NCBI RefSeq assembly: GCF_037975245.1
Contig: NC_092566.1
Coordinates: 5,146,001-5,210,000 of the forward strand
Source of the DNA: Apostichopus japonicus
Taxonomy: Eukaryota > Echinodermata > Holothuroidea > Aspidochirotida > Stichopodidae
DNA length: 64,000 bases
Direction of reading: 5' to 3'
The translations under genes and the position numbers were made by a program. The notes below the pieces were generated by a model. The model was not told where the DNA came from and made no database searches. It was given only the letters and a program-made list of their open reading frames with translations. Below, in pieces: positions 22,239 to 33,898 of the stretch (the first letter of the stretch is position 1; each line of letters opens with the position of its first letter).

Positions 22239-22310
22239 GGCCTGTTGGTCTAGTGGCATGATTCTCGCTTTGGGTGCGAGAGGTCCCGGGTTCGATTCCC
22301 GGATAGGCCC
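22239..22310 (+). tRNA. tRNA-Pro (anticodon TGG)
   Basis: A 72-nt sequence that folds fully. The acceptor GGCCTGT pairs with ATAGGCC (one G-U), with discriminator C. The D arm is GGTCTAGTGGCATGATT, matching the A box. The anticodon stem CTCGC/GCGAG has loop TTTGGGT (TGG). The T stem is CCGGG/CCCGG with loop TTCGATT, which carries the B box. There is no intron. A TTTT run 7 bp downstream (after GTATCC) can serve as the RNA polymerase III terminator. Confidence 0.93.
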
Positions 22311-23173
22311 GTATCCTTTTGCTAACATTTTATTTCTGACGTGTAGTCGATTCAATCTAAGCACTTCCTACTTCCTACTAGCTGTGGCAATGCTTTAGTT
22401 GTGTATGCACTTTTGTGATGCATGAGATGTAAAACATGTTAAATTTTGCTTTTCCTACTTATTTCTAAAACTGTGTATAATTTCGTGATTCAGTGAAGTT
22501 GTCTAAACTTTTAGTTGCATGATTAGGAATGGCGACACAGTTTTTTCAAAAAATGGTTAATTTAAGTTACTAAGTTAACATAGTCAGTATATTGATGCAT
22601 TGAAACGTTTTTGTACATACATTGCGTATTCTGATTAATAATTCAGAATATAATGAATACATCACGGATGAAACTGGAACACACATTCTGAGCATCCTGG
22701 TGAAATTTGCAAGCAATTCCTGCATATAGTGCAATCGAGATTTTGATACTTGAAATTGTCACAAATTACCCCATAAGTCAACTTGAAGCAAACAGTCGTG
22801 ATGTCATAGTCGCACATTTTCTTGCATTTTTCTTCACTTTATTGTTTTGATATGGATTGACTATAGAGTTCCACATTTACCCAAAGGGAATGTGAAGTTA
22901 ACAGTATCCCAACGAATGGGGTGTAATTCATATTGAGATATATTCCATGTTTATATGAAATTGAATTTAACTAAAAGAAACAAATTGTGAATGTGATTTT
23001 ATGACATCATGCACACCTGTTCGCTTCAAGTTCACTTTGGGTACAAAACTACTCGACTTCAAATCTCGAAAAATGTCGGAATGTCGGAATCAAATGCAAA
23101 TTTCACCAACATGCTTAAACTGTGCTACCCTTCCATTATGGTCGACAGTAAATGTCCATCTGAAACATCATAC

Positions 23174-23243
23174 GGCTTTTGGTTGAGCGTCATGATTCTT
23201 GCTTGGGTGCGAGAGGTCCCCGGTTCGATTCCCGGGTAGGTTG
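23174..23243 (+). pseudogene. tRNA-Pro pseudogene 2
   Basis: Starts GGCTTTTGGTTGAGCG and keeps TTCTTGCTTGGGTGCGAGAGG and a good T arm (CCCCGGTTCGATTCCCGGG). The anticodon loop is one base short (TTGGGT), the D arm is altered, and the acceptor strands (GGCTTTT/GTAGGTT) pair poorly. Probably non-functional. Confidence 0.7.
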
Positions 23244-23303
23244 GTTTGTTCTTTATTGAAATTGTACATAAGCAAAAAGCATGCTTCTCTGTGTTGCACT
23301 CAG

Positions 23304-23622
<319 letters not shown>

Positions 23623-23672
23623 TACATATGTATATATTTGGATTCATTCAAGTGAATTTACTTATAATCATA

Positions 23673-23743
23673 GGCCGTTGGTCTAGAGGCATGATTCTCG
23701 CTTTGGGTGCGACAGGTCCCGGTTTCGATTCCCGGATATGCTC
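23673..23743 (+). pseudogene. tRNA-Pro pseudogene 3
   Basis: GGCCGTTGGTCTAGAGGCAT, then the anticodon loop TTTGGGT (TGG), then GGTTTCGATTCCCGGATATG. There is one mismatch in the anticodon stem (CTCGC/GCGAC), a broken T stem (CCGGT/CCCGG) and a mispaired acceptor. It lies 50 bp after SINE B copy 2, the same arrangement as pseudogene 1 after copy 1. Confidence 0.7.
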
Positions 23744-23745
23744 GT

Positions 23746-25125
23746 ATGTAATTTTAAAAAGCAATGCTGTTGGCTAAGCGCAACATTCTAATCGATCCTT
23801 GTGAAATTGTCAGTAATCTGAAAGAAATTAGGGAGTTGTTCTACAATGTTATTGTAGAAAGAAAAGAAAAAGAAGTTTCTGCTTGTTGCACTCACTTATG
23901 TTCAGTCGAACAATACTTAAAACGGACAAGAGCAAAGTTAATATTGAATTTTTTAAAGAATTTAGTGAAGTCGAAACTCGATAATATTGTGATGTGTATT
24001 AGTCATGTCCTACAAACATTGCGGAGTTCTATTGCGCAATACCATTTGCGACGTTTCCGGTGTGCCATACTGAGTTTAACGTGGCCGTGGATGCGTACGT
24101 AAAAGTTTTTAGGACCTCCCAAATTACACTTAAATTAGGATGGATTCTATACTGCATTGCAAACTGAATGTTTCTTAAACATCACACGACCCAGCTGATT
24201 ATTCTAGTCCTAAGAAGAAGAAAAAACTACTGTAGACCTATTTCCCTGATCGAATTCTCAAAAGTCAGAGAGATTCGTGGAATAGGTAACTATGCGTAGT
24301 ACTCGTAGGCAAAACCTATGTCAATATATGACCTAGGCTAGGCCTTTGAGAATTTTTTGCAGAACTTCGAAAGTGTACACTGCTTAACTATACCTACTGC
24401 TATATCATATGCCTGTAATTTACGTATAATTGTACTGCAATGTTGTTTTAAATTCCTCAAATTAATTAAATGGGTGTTCGTTCTAATGAGAACAGGCTCA
24501 GGAGTACTGTATTGTTGGATAGATTTACTATAGCCTAGACTAGCAGAATAATTACATGCCAGAACTCAAAGCCAACCAGAAATATTTCTGTGATATGCTG
24601 GAAATCCGACCGATGATTATATGATTATATTAAATGCTGTTGATAAATAAATCATTTAACAAAATGTTGATGCTTGGGAACCAGTAATACTTATGTAAAC
24701 ATCGCTGTTCTGCTGACGGTGACAGCTGGGGGTAATAGTGATACCTAGGGCCAAATCATACAACTACTTGTCTGGCAGGTACTTAACCAATAAGAGGGCA
24801 GAGTCTAAAATCTTTACTCTTGATGACAGAGGATGAAACGCACGTTGACCATGATCGGCATTTACTTTACACTTTGTTGGAAAACATGCTTTGAAGCTAG
24901 TTGAATGACAAGTTGTCCTTCAAATCCACAATATTCTCTCCAGTAAATCCCTAACAATGCTTTGACAGATTCAAGATTAACAATAATTCATGGTATCTAA
25001 TAGAATGGTACTGAGAATAGTCTCTTTCTCCTGCCATTTCTTTTTACCAATCTCCACATGCAGATCACAGGTTGACAATTGTATCGGTAAAATTTGTGTT
25101 TATCAGTACCAAGTTAACTTTTAAT
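23746..25125. other. Intergenic region, no recognised gene
   Basis: An open frame of 112 codons starts at an ATG at 23764, directly after a tRNA pseudogene, but it matches nothing I recognise. The rest is AT-rich DNA without visible signals. Confidence 0.35.
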
Positions 25126-25132
25126 AGTTTAT

Positions 25133-25297
25133 TATACAAATAATAAATGGTTATGAGTGCAATAGTGCAAATATTTCATGAGTTGAAAGATGGAATGTTC
25201 CATTCAACGAGGCGCAGCCGAGTTGAATGGAACAAATTACATCTTTCAACTCATGAAATATTTGCACTATTGCACGAATGGAAACCATTATTTGTTT
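25133..25297. mobile_element. Fold-back (hairpin) repeat, probably part of a MITE
   Basis: Arms at 25157-25208 and 25222-25275 are near-perfect inverted copies (GTGCAATAGTGCAAATATTT, continuing through CATGAGTTGAAAGATG to CCATTCAAC). They are separated by a 13-bp spacer GAGGCGCAGCCGA. Weaker inverted similarity extends outwards through AATGGTT and TTATACAA. A further GTGCAATAGAGCGG and a TTGTATAAAA end near 25517 suggest that the whole element runs to about 25520. Confidence 0.75.
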
Positions 25298-25822
25298 TAT
25301 ACAACACCATCAAATTTGGATATAATTGGATGTAAAATGCACTCATGCAACAGATTGTTTTGAACAGACAGGTTTCTCTGCTCTCTTACCATTGAAAAAA
25401 GTGCTATCAAAAAAGTATAACACATGGTTCTATTTCATAGAGTGCAATAGAGCGGATTTTGCATGCAATCGACAAGCAATTGACCAATCAAATGGCCGGA
25501 ATTAGGTGTTGTATAAAATTGAGATATTAAATGGTCTAGTTTTATAAAGTTTGTTTGATTCTGATTCAGAAAATTGGTCCACTCTCCCATTTCAATTTCA
25601 GACTGCCAAGTTATTGTATGTGTTGCAAGGTTTTTGAAAAATGTTGCAAATGTAATCCCAAGGAAAAGGAAAGAAAAAGAAAAGGCTCAGTTATTTTGTC
25701 CTTACTTGAGGGTTAATATGCATGTATTCTTGAAAACTTCTATAACATCTCTCAGAGTGACTTTACCCATAAGTAATGTTACCTCAAAAGTAAAACGTTT
25801 CAAAATGTTTTTGTCTCCACAG

Positions 25823-28404
25823 AAGTTTTACAACTTTGCTACAGGACAGGTGCTGGTAAATTGTGGCTAAAAATGAGTATCCCAGCTGCTGTCTTTTATG
25901 GGGTCTGCTCCGGCTCCCTAGCTTTCATTAACAAACTAGCTGTGACCACGTTTGACTTCAGATATCCAGCATTCATACTGTTTGCTCAAATGGTCTTTAC
26001 AGCAAGTATCCTGAAGATACTGAAAGTTGCGGGAAAGATTAACTTTGCCGGTATCTCTCTTGAAAGCAGTTGGAACTGTGCCATACCTTCCTTGTTTTAT
26101 GCCTTCCATGCCATGTTTGCCTTGACCGCACTCGGCGATCTCAACATCCCGATGTACAATGTGATTAAACGTTGTGTGCCACTCGTGAATATCTTCCTGG
26201 CATCCTGTCTCTTGAAGGAAGGGCGGCCATCTTGGAAGATAATATCAACCGTGGTGGTCATTACTTCCGGTTGCATAATAGCAGGTAAAAAGGAACTAAA
26301 TTAGGTTTCAGATGTTGAAGTTTTGTTCTAACTATTGAGTACGGTAGACAGGAGAACTTGCATAGAAACTAAACAAAATTGTACATTTTTATTGTTTACC
26401 AGACTTGATATGATTGGGTGAAAAGATAATATAAGATACCTGGTAGAGTTATACTTTAGAGAATTAACCACATTTGCAGTTATTTACTTTTGCCAAAAAA
26501 CCACACTCTCTTCCAACTAATCAATATTATTAGTCCTGTAGGTTAAAACAGTTGATTACATCACCTCTAGAAGCAATCAAATTTGTTTAGATGATTATTA
26601 AGAAAAATATTTTATGGCAAAAAATAAAATTTGCCTTGAACTGATTCTGGGCATTCAAAAACTGAAATACATAAAACTGTTCAAATTCAAAAAATGGAGT
26701 TCCTATAATCTGTTTATCTCATGAATCATGAAAAATGAGAACAGTTCACTAAGCTAATTTTGCCAAAAACATTTCGTTAATTAAGAAATTAATGATCAAA
26801 AGTATGAACACTTTATCGTCTGAAGACAGATCTCATTCATGTATTCTGAAGTGCCGTGACTCTTGATTTAAACAAACTAATTAGAGAACGCACTGGAATG
26901 CATATTCAGTACCAACGAAGCTCTCCTTTCTCAAAGAACAGCTGATCGCCAATGGGACTAGCCTACTAGTGACAACAGTATACTGTGTAAAACCTAGCCT
27001 ATGGTAACACATAGTACTACAGTTGGTATCACAGACCTTCAGACATCTTCACAATCTCTCTCTGACTAGGCCCAATTGCATACCTTTACTAGAACTAGGT
27101 CTCTGACTGGGCTACTAATATTATATGAAGACCTAGGCTACTACTGGTAATAGTAGTCCTGCTAACAGTTAGCTCAAGTTCAAACTGAGTTCGATGATGC
27201 TGATCGAAGGAACACTGACTCACCATCTTTGTTGTACATTCAATTCAGCAGTAATCTGGCTTTCAATCTCCTATGATATGAAAATAGTTGTCCAGTGATA
27301 AAACCTATAGAAGAGAAGGAATTAAGTCGAGAAGAAAACAACTATCTAACAGGATTATTATATATTGTATATGTACAGTATGCAATGCATTATCATGTTG
27401 ATCCTACCATGGAGCTAATTAAATAAATATAGGTCATGAGGCAGTTATTTTTACGACGCTAAACAACCACGAATGTGGGAGAAGCTCGCAAGGGTTTATG
27501 GATTACAATTTTCATGTCGGTGGCTTCCAATTCAACATTTTAGCTCAAATGTAGAATCTAAAACTAAAACTTTGGTAGTATGAATGTGTTACACTGATGA
27601 GTGATGATGCCATCACTGTTCAGTGTTGCATATTCATGACTAAACTCACATCTAGGCATGGTGTAGCTCTTATAATGAGAACCCGTTTTTTCAAAAATGT
27701 TTTCAAACTTGTTTACAGTTTTCAAGCTGTTCCGTTACTTTTAACAACTATCACTGTCACGTTCAGTCATTAAATGACATTTTTCGTTTATGAACAACAC
27801 CGGTGGTACATGGAAAAACAATTCCTTGTATCTTTAATATTCATTTATATCAATCTGTTATTATTAATTTTTTTCATTATTAATTTTTTTTGACATTTCA
27901 GGATTTGGTGATTTGGATTTCAGTCTGGCTGCATATCTATGTGGTTTGGTTAGTATCTTCTCGCAAGGTCTGTATTTGACTTATGTACAAAAACTCGGCA
28001 TCGAGAAGCAGCTGACAGCTCTGGAGCTCCTCTACGTTAACAGTATCAACTGCATCCCTCTCTTCCTGTTGTACATCCTCCTCTCCTGGGAGTTCGTCGA
28101 TGCGGTCAACTTCTTACGGGACTGTACATTTGAGTTCATCCTGGTATTTTTGCTAGTCATATCCATGGGCTGTGTCTTAAACTACTCTCTGTTCCTGTGT
28201 ACGACCTTGAACTCTGCCTTGACCACCAGTATCGTCGGCGTCATTAAGAGCGTGGTGACAACGGTCATAGGTATGTTCACCTTTGGCGGTATACAACCCA
28301 CCGTTCTCATCATCACGGGAATTTCTATAAACACCTTGGGTGGGATGGGGTATACCTACCTCAAGTATAAGGAGAAACAAGAAGCAACTGATTTACCAAA
28401 GTGA
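25823..28404 (+). CDS. SLC35D3-like nucleotide-sugar transporter (two coding exons)
   Basis: The CDS is 25873-26284 joined to 27902-28404, 304 residues; the G|GT donor and TTTCAG acceptor keep phase 1. A CCACAG acceptor at 25822 indicates a spliced 5' UTR. The start is ATG 25873 (MSIPAAVFYGVCSGSLAFIN), the first ATG in the exon. The protein is almost all hydrophobic segments, about ten, as expected for the SLC35/DMT fold. Motifs shared with SLC35D3 as I recall that protein are LNIPMYNVIKRCVPLV, LLKEGRPSWK, GCIIAGFGDL, LYLTYVQK, CTTLNSALTTSIVGVIKSVV and INTLGGMGYTYLKY. It would act in Golgi/ER or related vesicle membranes exchanging a nucleotide sugar. The substrate cannot be told. It lacks the long cytoplasmic C-terminal tail of the vertebrate protein. 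Confidence 0.85.
25873..26284 (+). CDS. SLC35D3-like transporter, coding exon 1
   Basis: Residues 1-137, covering about four to five membrane segments. It includes the PMYNVIKRCVPLV helix, which aligns with PMYVVFKRCLPLV in vertebrate SLC35D3. It ends at GCIIAG before the donor GTAAAA. Confidence 0.85.
26285..27901. other. Intron of the SLC35D3-like gene
   Basis: 1617 bp, GT-AG, ending in a T-rich tract and TTTCAG. No repeat family or hidden exon is recognised. Confidence 0.8.
27902..28404 (+). CDS. SLC35D3-like transporter, coding exon 2
   Basis: Residues 138-304 and a TGA stop. It carries the second half of the transporter fold, with the SALTTSIVGVIKSVVTTVIG signature shared with SLC35D1-D3. 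It ends in a short charged tail KYKEKQEATDLPK. Confidence 0.87.
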
Positions 28405-28739
28405 TTTTATTTTTTCAAGGGATTTTCTGGTGGCACAAGGTCATTGGTTAGTGAAATTGTTAGAAATTATCACATCATAAGTAAAACTTTGTATGGATAT
28501 ATAGTATGATTTTTTTTCAAATTAGTGAGAGTTTGAGCTGAAAATGTCTTTCTTTGCTTGACTTTATATTGATATTCAAATCATTTATGAGGATTATAAA
28601 AAACTTTTTAGAATTAAATTGTTTGTTGATGAACCTCCAAATTCATGGAACATTTATGACCAAGCATATATGCCAAATGTACTATCAGATTTCATTGATA
28701 AATCAACAGTAATATTATGTCAAGAAGTTAAAACTTTTG

Positions 28740-28745
28740 AATAAA
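28740..28745 (+). promoter_or_regulatory. Polyadenylation signal AATAAA of the SLC35D3-like gene
   Basis: First AATAAA after the stop codon, giving a 3' UTR of about 360 nt. Others occur downstream (for example near 31461), so longer 3' ends are possible. Confidence 0.4.
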
Positions 28746-28759
28746 GAAAAGCCCATATG

Positions 28760-30480
28760 CCATGAGTACCAACTACTATGATCCACTTCCTCAATATAAA
28801 AAGTGTATAAATTCTATTAACAATACCAAAAGTTTAGGAAAAATATATTGAAGACGTGGTTTTCAAATAACAGTGTTAAATATTCTCATCTTGCCATTGG
28901 AATTTCCCTTTAAAATCTGCTGATTGTTCAGATTTAACACTCAGAGGACTAAAATATGTCCTCACAGCGTCCATGCAATAATGTCTTTTGTAATACCAAA
29001 CTTTTCAATACAAGTGACAGTAGCAGAGGAGAGTTGGTCTCCAAAGGTGTGAATCTTTCTTTCAACCAAAAAATATTTTCGGAGCTCTGACTTTGAATTA
29101 ATTCATCTCAAATTTTTCTTGCTTGCACATTTTTATTTATTTTATGATTCAAATACTCTGCGTGTTTGAAATAGTTTTGTAATTTGCTACTTTTCTATGG
29201 AAGTTTTATATTTTTCTAATTTTTGTATGTGTTGGGTAACTTTCCTTTTTTGTACTTTTTACCATATTTATATGTAAATAGACATCTGTATGTGGATGGC
29301 TTACAATTCAAATGAAGTTTGTATTGCTTGAACACAGTGTAGCCTCAACCATGTCTATTTGACATGTGAAGTAGTTTTATTTAAATTTATGAAAGTAGCC
29401 TACAAGTCGTTAGTAAATTTGCTCTGTTCCCCAATCTCATCAGGCCTGATAATATGTAACCATCAAATCATACTATCACAATTCCACAACAAGGTACCTT
29501 TTTCCCCCAAAAATTTCACTGCATATTTAGCAAGAGAGAAACAAACAAATTCTAAACAAAGGTGAAGGCAATGTTCTTGAATGATTAGTATCTCAAATTT
29601 CCAGCCAATGCATTTGAATTATCCTCTTGGATTGAAAAATAAACAAAATTTGGAAAAGAAATACTGTCCGAGTGTACTTGATTGGTTGATTTCATTGCTG
29701 GAAGAGATGATTTGGGCCAATAATGTACGTTGTTTGTTTGTATGTATATATGTGTATATGTATGTGTGTATGGGTGTTTGTATGTGTGTTGTATGTATGT
29801 GTGTATGCGTGTTTGTATGTATGTATGTATGCTAGTGGTTGTTCCTTAGTATTGGCAGAGCATGTAAAATTGGGCTGGAAGGGCAAAAATGAAAGCCATC
29901 AAGTTAGTGTGCTAAAGCATTTGAACAGAACTTTCCTTGGGATGGTTGTAGTAAAAAAATGTGTTGAAGTTTTAATTATGTGTCACTGTTATTTGTATTT
30001 CAAGCACTGTTTAGAAGACAGTACTTTGAAAATGCACTGATGATGTATATTTTTATGTGTGTCATAAATGTCTCGGTAGAGTGTTTGCAACCTTCAGTGA
30101 GTATAATAGTTCAAAGCATATGTCATCACACCTTCCTATGACAATTACAATAGGTGCCCGGCAAGCTCGAGTCGTTCTGAGAAATATTCGACTGGTCTAA
30201 ACGTGGATGTACCAAATAAATATGGTGAATTAAGTAAGGTAGCTTTGAATTACCATATTTTTTACTGACTTCTTGTTTGTCCTATTTATTAACAGGTACT
30301 TGTCCACATAACCTTTTAATCCACTTCATGGAAAGTACCAAACCTACAGGCATTTATATCAAATTCCTTAGTTTACCTAAATTTGGTCTCGTTCACCGAG
30401 ATGATGATGGTAGATAACAAACAAACAAAAATCAAAATAAAACTGTTAGCAACTGCTTATCCACTATTAAAAAGGGCCTG
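28760..30480. other. Intergenic or extended 3' UTR region
   Basis: AT-rich, with a (TATG)n/(TGTA)n microsatellite at about 29734-29833. Otherwise nothing recognised. Confidence 0.4.
29734..29833. repeat. TATG/TGTA tetranucleotide microsatellite
   Basis: Imperfect GTATGTATGTGTGTATG-type repeat over about 100 bp. Confidence 0.9.
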
Positions 30481-30490
30481 TGTGAGAGAA

Positions 30491-30592
30491 TGTGTAGAAG
30501 TAAAAGGGACTAAAGTGTCGATCCTAGCAGGATCTTCCGGAAGAAGATCCTGCTAGGATCGGAAGGTCAGGCCCTTTTACTTTTACACACAC
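30491..30592. repeat. Palindrome of two inverted hammerhead-like modules
   Basis: The left arm GTGTAGAAGTAAAAGGG is followed by TCGATCCTAGCAGGATCTTCC. The right arm GGAAGAAGATCCTGCTAGGA is followed by CAGGCCCTTTTACTTTTACAC. Each arm contains the same GATCCT-GCT-AGGATC hairpin found in the motif at 15989-16033, with a related flank (CAGGCC and TTACTTTTAC). The core bases are mutated here (CGGAAGA, GGAAGGTC), so this copy is unlikely to be active. Confidence 0.75.
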
Positions 30593-30599
30593 AAGAAAA

Positions 30600-31880
30600 A
30601 CAGAAGGAAAAACAATGACTGGAGGTTTGCCTAGGCCTTCTTTTAAAGCCATAGGAATATATTTTCTACTACTCCAACTAACAAGTATTTTATGGAAACT
30701 TTTAGCATTAAAACCCATTGAGCTTTCATCCACTGTTTGCTTAGACTGTACCTTTACTGGTAAAGCTATTGCAGTAATAGAGCAAATAACTGTGTTAGTG
30801 ATATGTTTTGTTTCCATCTGATTCAGCTTGCTAAATATTACTGGATAACTTGAGACCCTGGCAACAGGTTAAACTGAAATACTACACTGTTTATATATTT
30901 ATTTTCTATATGGTTTGTGATAAGAATATCCAACAGATCGTTATTTATTATTTGATTAAAAACAATATTGAAGAGAGAATTCATCATGTTTGTCAATTCT
31001 TATTTCCATTATTTCAGACATATTAGAAACTGACTATTTCATAAATTGGTATCAATCTTAGTATACATACTATGAGTAGAATGTTACATACGATTGTATT
31101 GACCCTCTTTGATTGTTGATAAAAATTTCTTAGCTTATAGAATGTTATGTTAATGCTCTATTTTCAAAATGGAAATTTTTCAAATTGTATTTTTTTCAAC
31201 ACAAGTAAATCATGTTAATAGAAATAATTTGGTTTGGCATGTTCATATTTATTCTCCTTGTATTTAATGGGTAGAGTATAAAATATGAAATGTGATATTT
31301 ACTTGCTCATGTTAAATGCATGGTAACATGCTGAAAGTGACAAATATTCCTAAACGTATATTGCAAATACTCTGGCAATAGTCTGATGATGGAATTACTC
31401 ATGTAGGGCTCACTAAAATGGTCGAGTATAAAAAAAAAAAAGGTTTTCAAGAACTTTGTTCAATAAAGCTTTGCTACTCTGACGAAGAATTGAGTGTCTT
31501 TATCTCCTCTGGTATTTGAGAAAGGGGTCAGACATTTAGGCAAACTCTAGTGGCTAAGATACGGGGATGTTGATGTGATGTTTAGAGGAGCAGGAATCTG
31601 TCTGTTTACACATGCCTCATAATTCTCATCGAATAGTCTTGAGTTATGTTTGACATATGCTGGTGTTCATTCACTATCACCATAAGAAAAGGGAAACAAA
31701 ATGAGATTACGTAGGCTTTATAGCACTTAATAATTGGCATTCTATAAATAAAACGTATTCAAGAAAGCAGGATGACAATCCCTGATCAAAAATAAAACTA
31801 ATTTGTCGAAAATACTAAAATCATCATTCTTTAAATTTCAAGTTGAATAATTACCGTCTCGTCCAAGGCCAAGGCCATCT
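30600..31880. other. Intergenic region, nothing recognised
   Basis: AT-rich sequence with an A-run at 31431-31441 and an AATAAA at about 31461. No gene or element is identified. Confidence 0.4.
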
Positions 31881-32165
31881 CACACGATTTTACAACACTA
31901 ACCCCCGGATCATTGGTAACATGTCACAGCCACACACCAAAGTATGCACAATCACAACAACCCCTCCTGGGGATACTAACGTGTACCACATCTACGAGTC
32001 CCCTATCGGGTCTTCTCATAGGTTGTAGCCACAAACCGGGGCACGCAACTATATTTACAAGTTACCTCAGCAAGTCCCATTTATACACCTGGATGGAGAG
32101 AGGGAATGGAGATAAAGTGCCTTGCCCAAGACACAACGTGATGATCTGGCCAGGACTAGATTTTT
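31880..32165. mobile_element. SINE family A body fragment
   Basis: The segment CCCATTTATACACCTGGATG followed by GAGAGAGGGAATGGAGATAAAG and CTTGCCCAAG-ACACAAC matches the body of the copy at 2330-2612 (CCCATTTAACCCCTGGGTGG, GATAAAGCATCTTGCCC). The tRNA head is missing or too decayed to recognise beyond GGCCAGGACT. Confidence 0.6.
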
Positions 32166-32571
32166 AAAGGTACTCAAACGTAAAGTACTCGCCCTGAGCA
32201 AGAATCAAGTTCTTTAAATCGAATACTTAAACGCATCCGAGTACTTTTGATCGAGTGTGAGTACCGAGTGATTGCAAATCAGTACTCGAGAACTACAGCA
32301 CTATACACTGCAATAAATTAGCACAACACCCGGCAGGCATTTTCAAGTTACACGACTTTTGTCGTTGACCCTAAACTTGTTCGCAAGATACATCACTTCC
32401 GGGTATAAACCCTCCTTGATCATAACTGCCACAAATTGTGTAATGCTGGCAATTCATATAGTATATAGAGAATCAGTTTGCTGTTACGTGGTATTCAACC
32501 CATCGCCATGCTAACGTACACAATGCATTTTCTTGACGAGAACTCTATACTTTGATAAACACATTATTTAT

Positions 32572-32900
32572 TTAGTTCCTTGCAATAAAGGGTTTGATAC
32601 GTCTTAGTAATGACAGCCTATTTACCTCTTTACATATATGATCTACATGTGCTTGCCATGTTAGGTTGCTGTCAATTCTTAACCCTAATAACTTATCAAA
32701 TTGTACATTATTAAGAGCCGTGCCATCAATCTTTACGTGGAGTGTACCCAACATTTGAAAGTGTTGCTAGTCGCTAAATTAAGCATATTAAAACCGTTCT
32801 CGTTTTATCAGTATTCATCACCATTTTGTTGTATTTACACCCCTCTTTTATGTTTAAAACATCACGTGTTTCTTATTAAAACAGCTAAAGAAGTAAATAT
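32572..32900 (-). mobile_element. LINE reverse-transcriptase C-terminal relic
   Basis: The minus-strand frame from 32754 reads KIDGTALNNVQFDKLLGLRI, then DSNLTWQAHVDHICKEVNRL and LLRRIKPFI. This is the typical 'kLLGv-iD-nLtW-eHv--i-kk---l-LLrri' block after the RT core in CR1/Jockey-like LINEs. Upstream on the same strand NKMVMNTDKTRTVLIC matches the 'N--KT--m-i' block, broken by a stop. Dead copy. Confidence 0.7.
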
Positions 32901-33640
32901 GAATGCACAGAGAGATAGATACATGTGTATATAACATGTCTATATCATGTTAGATTTGTTTTAATTAACAAACCTAGAGCTATGCAATTGTAACAATATC
33001 TTTACCCCGTATTTACATAAGGTTCACTTGAACATCGTGAGTTCTTGACGTCACACATTCCATTCTAATCATAGAACCCCAGGCATACCGCCAAGTATAT
33101 GGAAACTGCATTCTTGGATGACAGACTCTGGGAACGCGAATCTACAGACATTACATTATCATAATTTATCATTTATGAGACACGTTAGCCGCAACAATGT
33201 TACGGTGTATGTGTGATGATGTACTAAAATCTTTGCTGGCGGTAAGGGGGGGGGGGGGGGTCAGTCTACACACTTTGAATGATGTTAGGCTTTGTGAATA
33301 CACGTTCGGTAATTATTGTAATTGTCCAGTCTAGCCTGAGTCTTATGCCAGTGGCGTGCGCTAAGAAGTAGAGGATGGCGCCCAACTTCCATCACCAGTC
33401 GGGCGACATTTTGCAGTCAAAGAAGAAGAAGAAAAAACAGTCCTCAATAGGTTCCTCGAAAGGCAAAGGCTTATGCCTCTGCCTAAATCAGTGAAGGAAT
33501 GTAGGACCGCCTCCTATGCCCTCCCCTTACCCACTCACACGTTCGAAATCATGCGAAAGTCACTGCTTTGTGCGGATATGTCCTTGGCACTAAAGAAAAA
33601 TTCATTTGAACGATATTAATCGTTTATGTAACGAGCTTGG
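32901..33640. other. Intergenic region upstream of VDAC
   Basis: Contains a 15-bp G tract at 33246-33260 and a CAGTGGCGTGCG stretch at 33352 like the end of a DNA transposon. No complete element is defined. Confidence 0.4.
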
Positions 33641-33699
33641 TAAATTAATCTGTCAAAATTCAGGTTCCTTCAACTGTCACCAACAAAATCTTCCATGTT

Positions 33700-33898
33700 A
33701 TGTGCGGTATATACGGCTCTGTAATGTATTTTTTAGCAGCGCCCTCTAAAGATCCGCAAACTTCGGGGACAAACAGTTGGAAACCCGTCACGCCTCCAGG
33801 TCAAGTTAGGTCACTGGGCATTACGTCAACGCAGCACGTACGAACGCAAGATCTCGTTCTGATTGCAAGAGTTCCACTCACAGAGTTACACTACACAG
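33700..33898 (+). other. Candidate 5' non-coding exon/promoter region of VDAC
   Basis: A locally CG-richer stretch (GCGCCCTCTAAAG, TTACGTCAACGCAGCACGTACG) ending at CTACACAG|GTAAAT, a good splice donor. The first VDAC coding exon has an acceptor at 35101-35102 before 40 nt of leader, so a non-coding first exon must lie upstream, and this is the best candidate I see. The 89-codon frame here is not supported as coding. Confidence 0.3.

Noticed and set aside
23764-24102. 112-codon frame after a tRNA-Pro pseudogene
   Set aside because: No recognisable domain, no splice-linked partner and low-complexity Lys/Leu composition; probably chance. A homology search would decide.
29723-30040. 105-codon Cys/Val/Tyr-rich frame
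   Set aside because: It starts in the TATG/TGTA microsatellite and has no domain.
32160-32295. Repeated GAGTACT/AGTACTC words
   Set aside because: Suggestive of a degraded DNA transposon, but no ends or target duplication could be defined.
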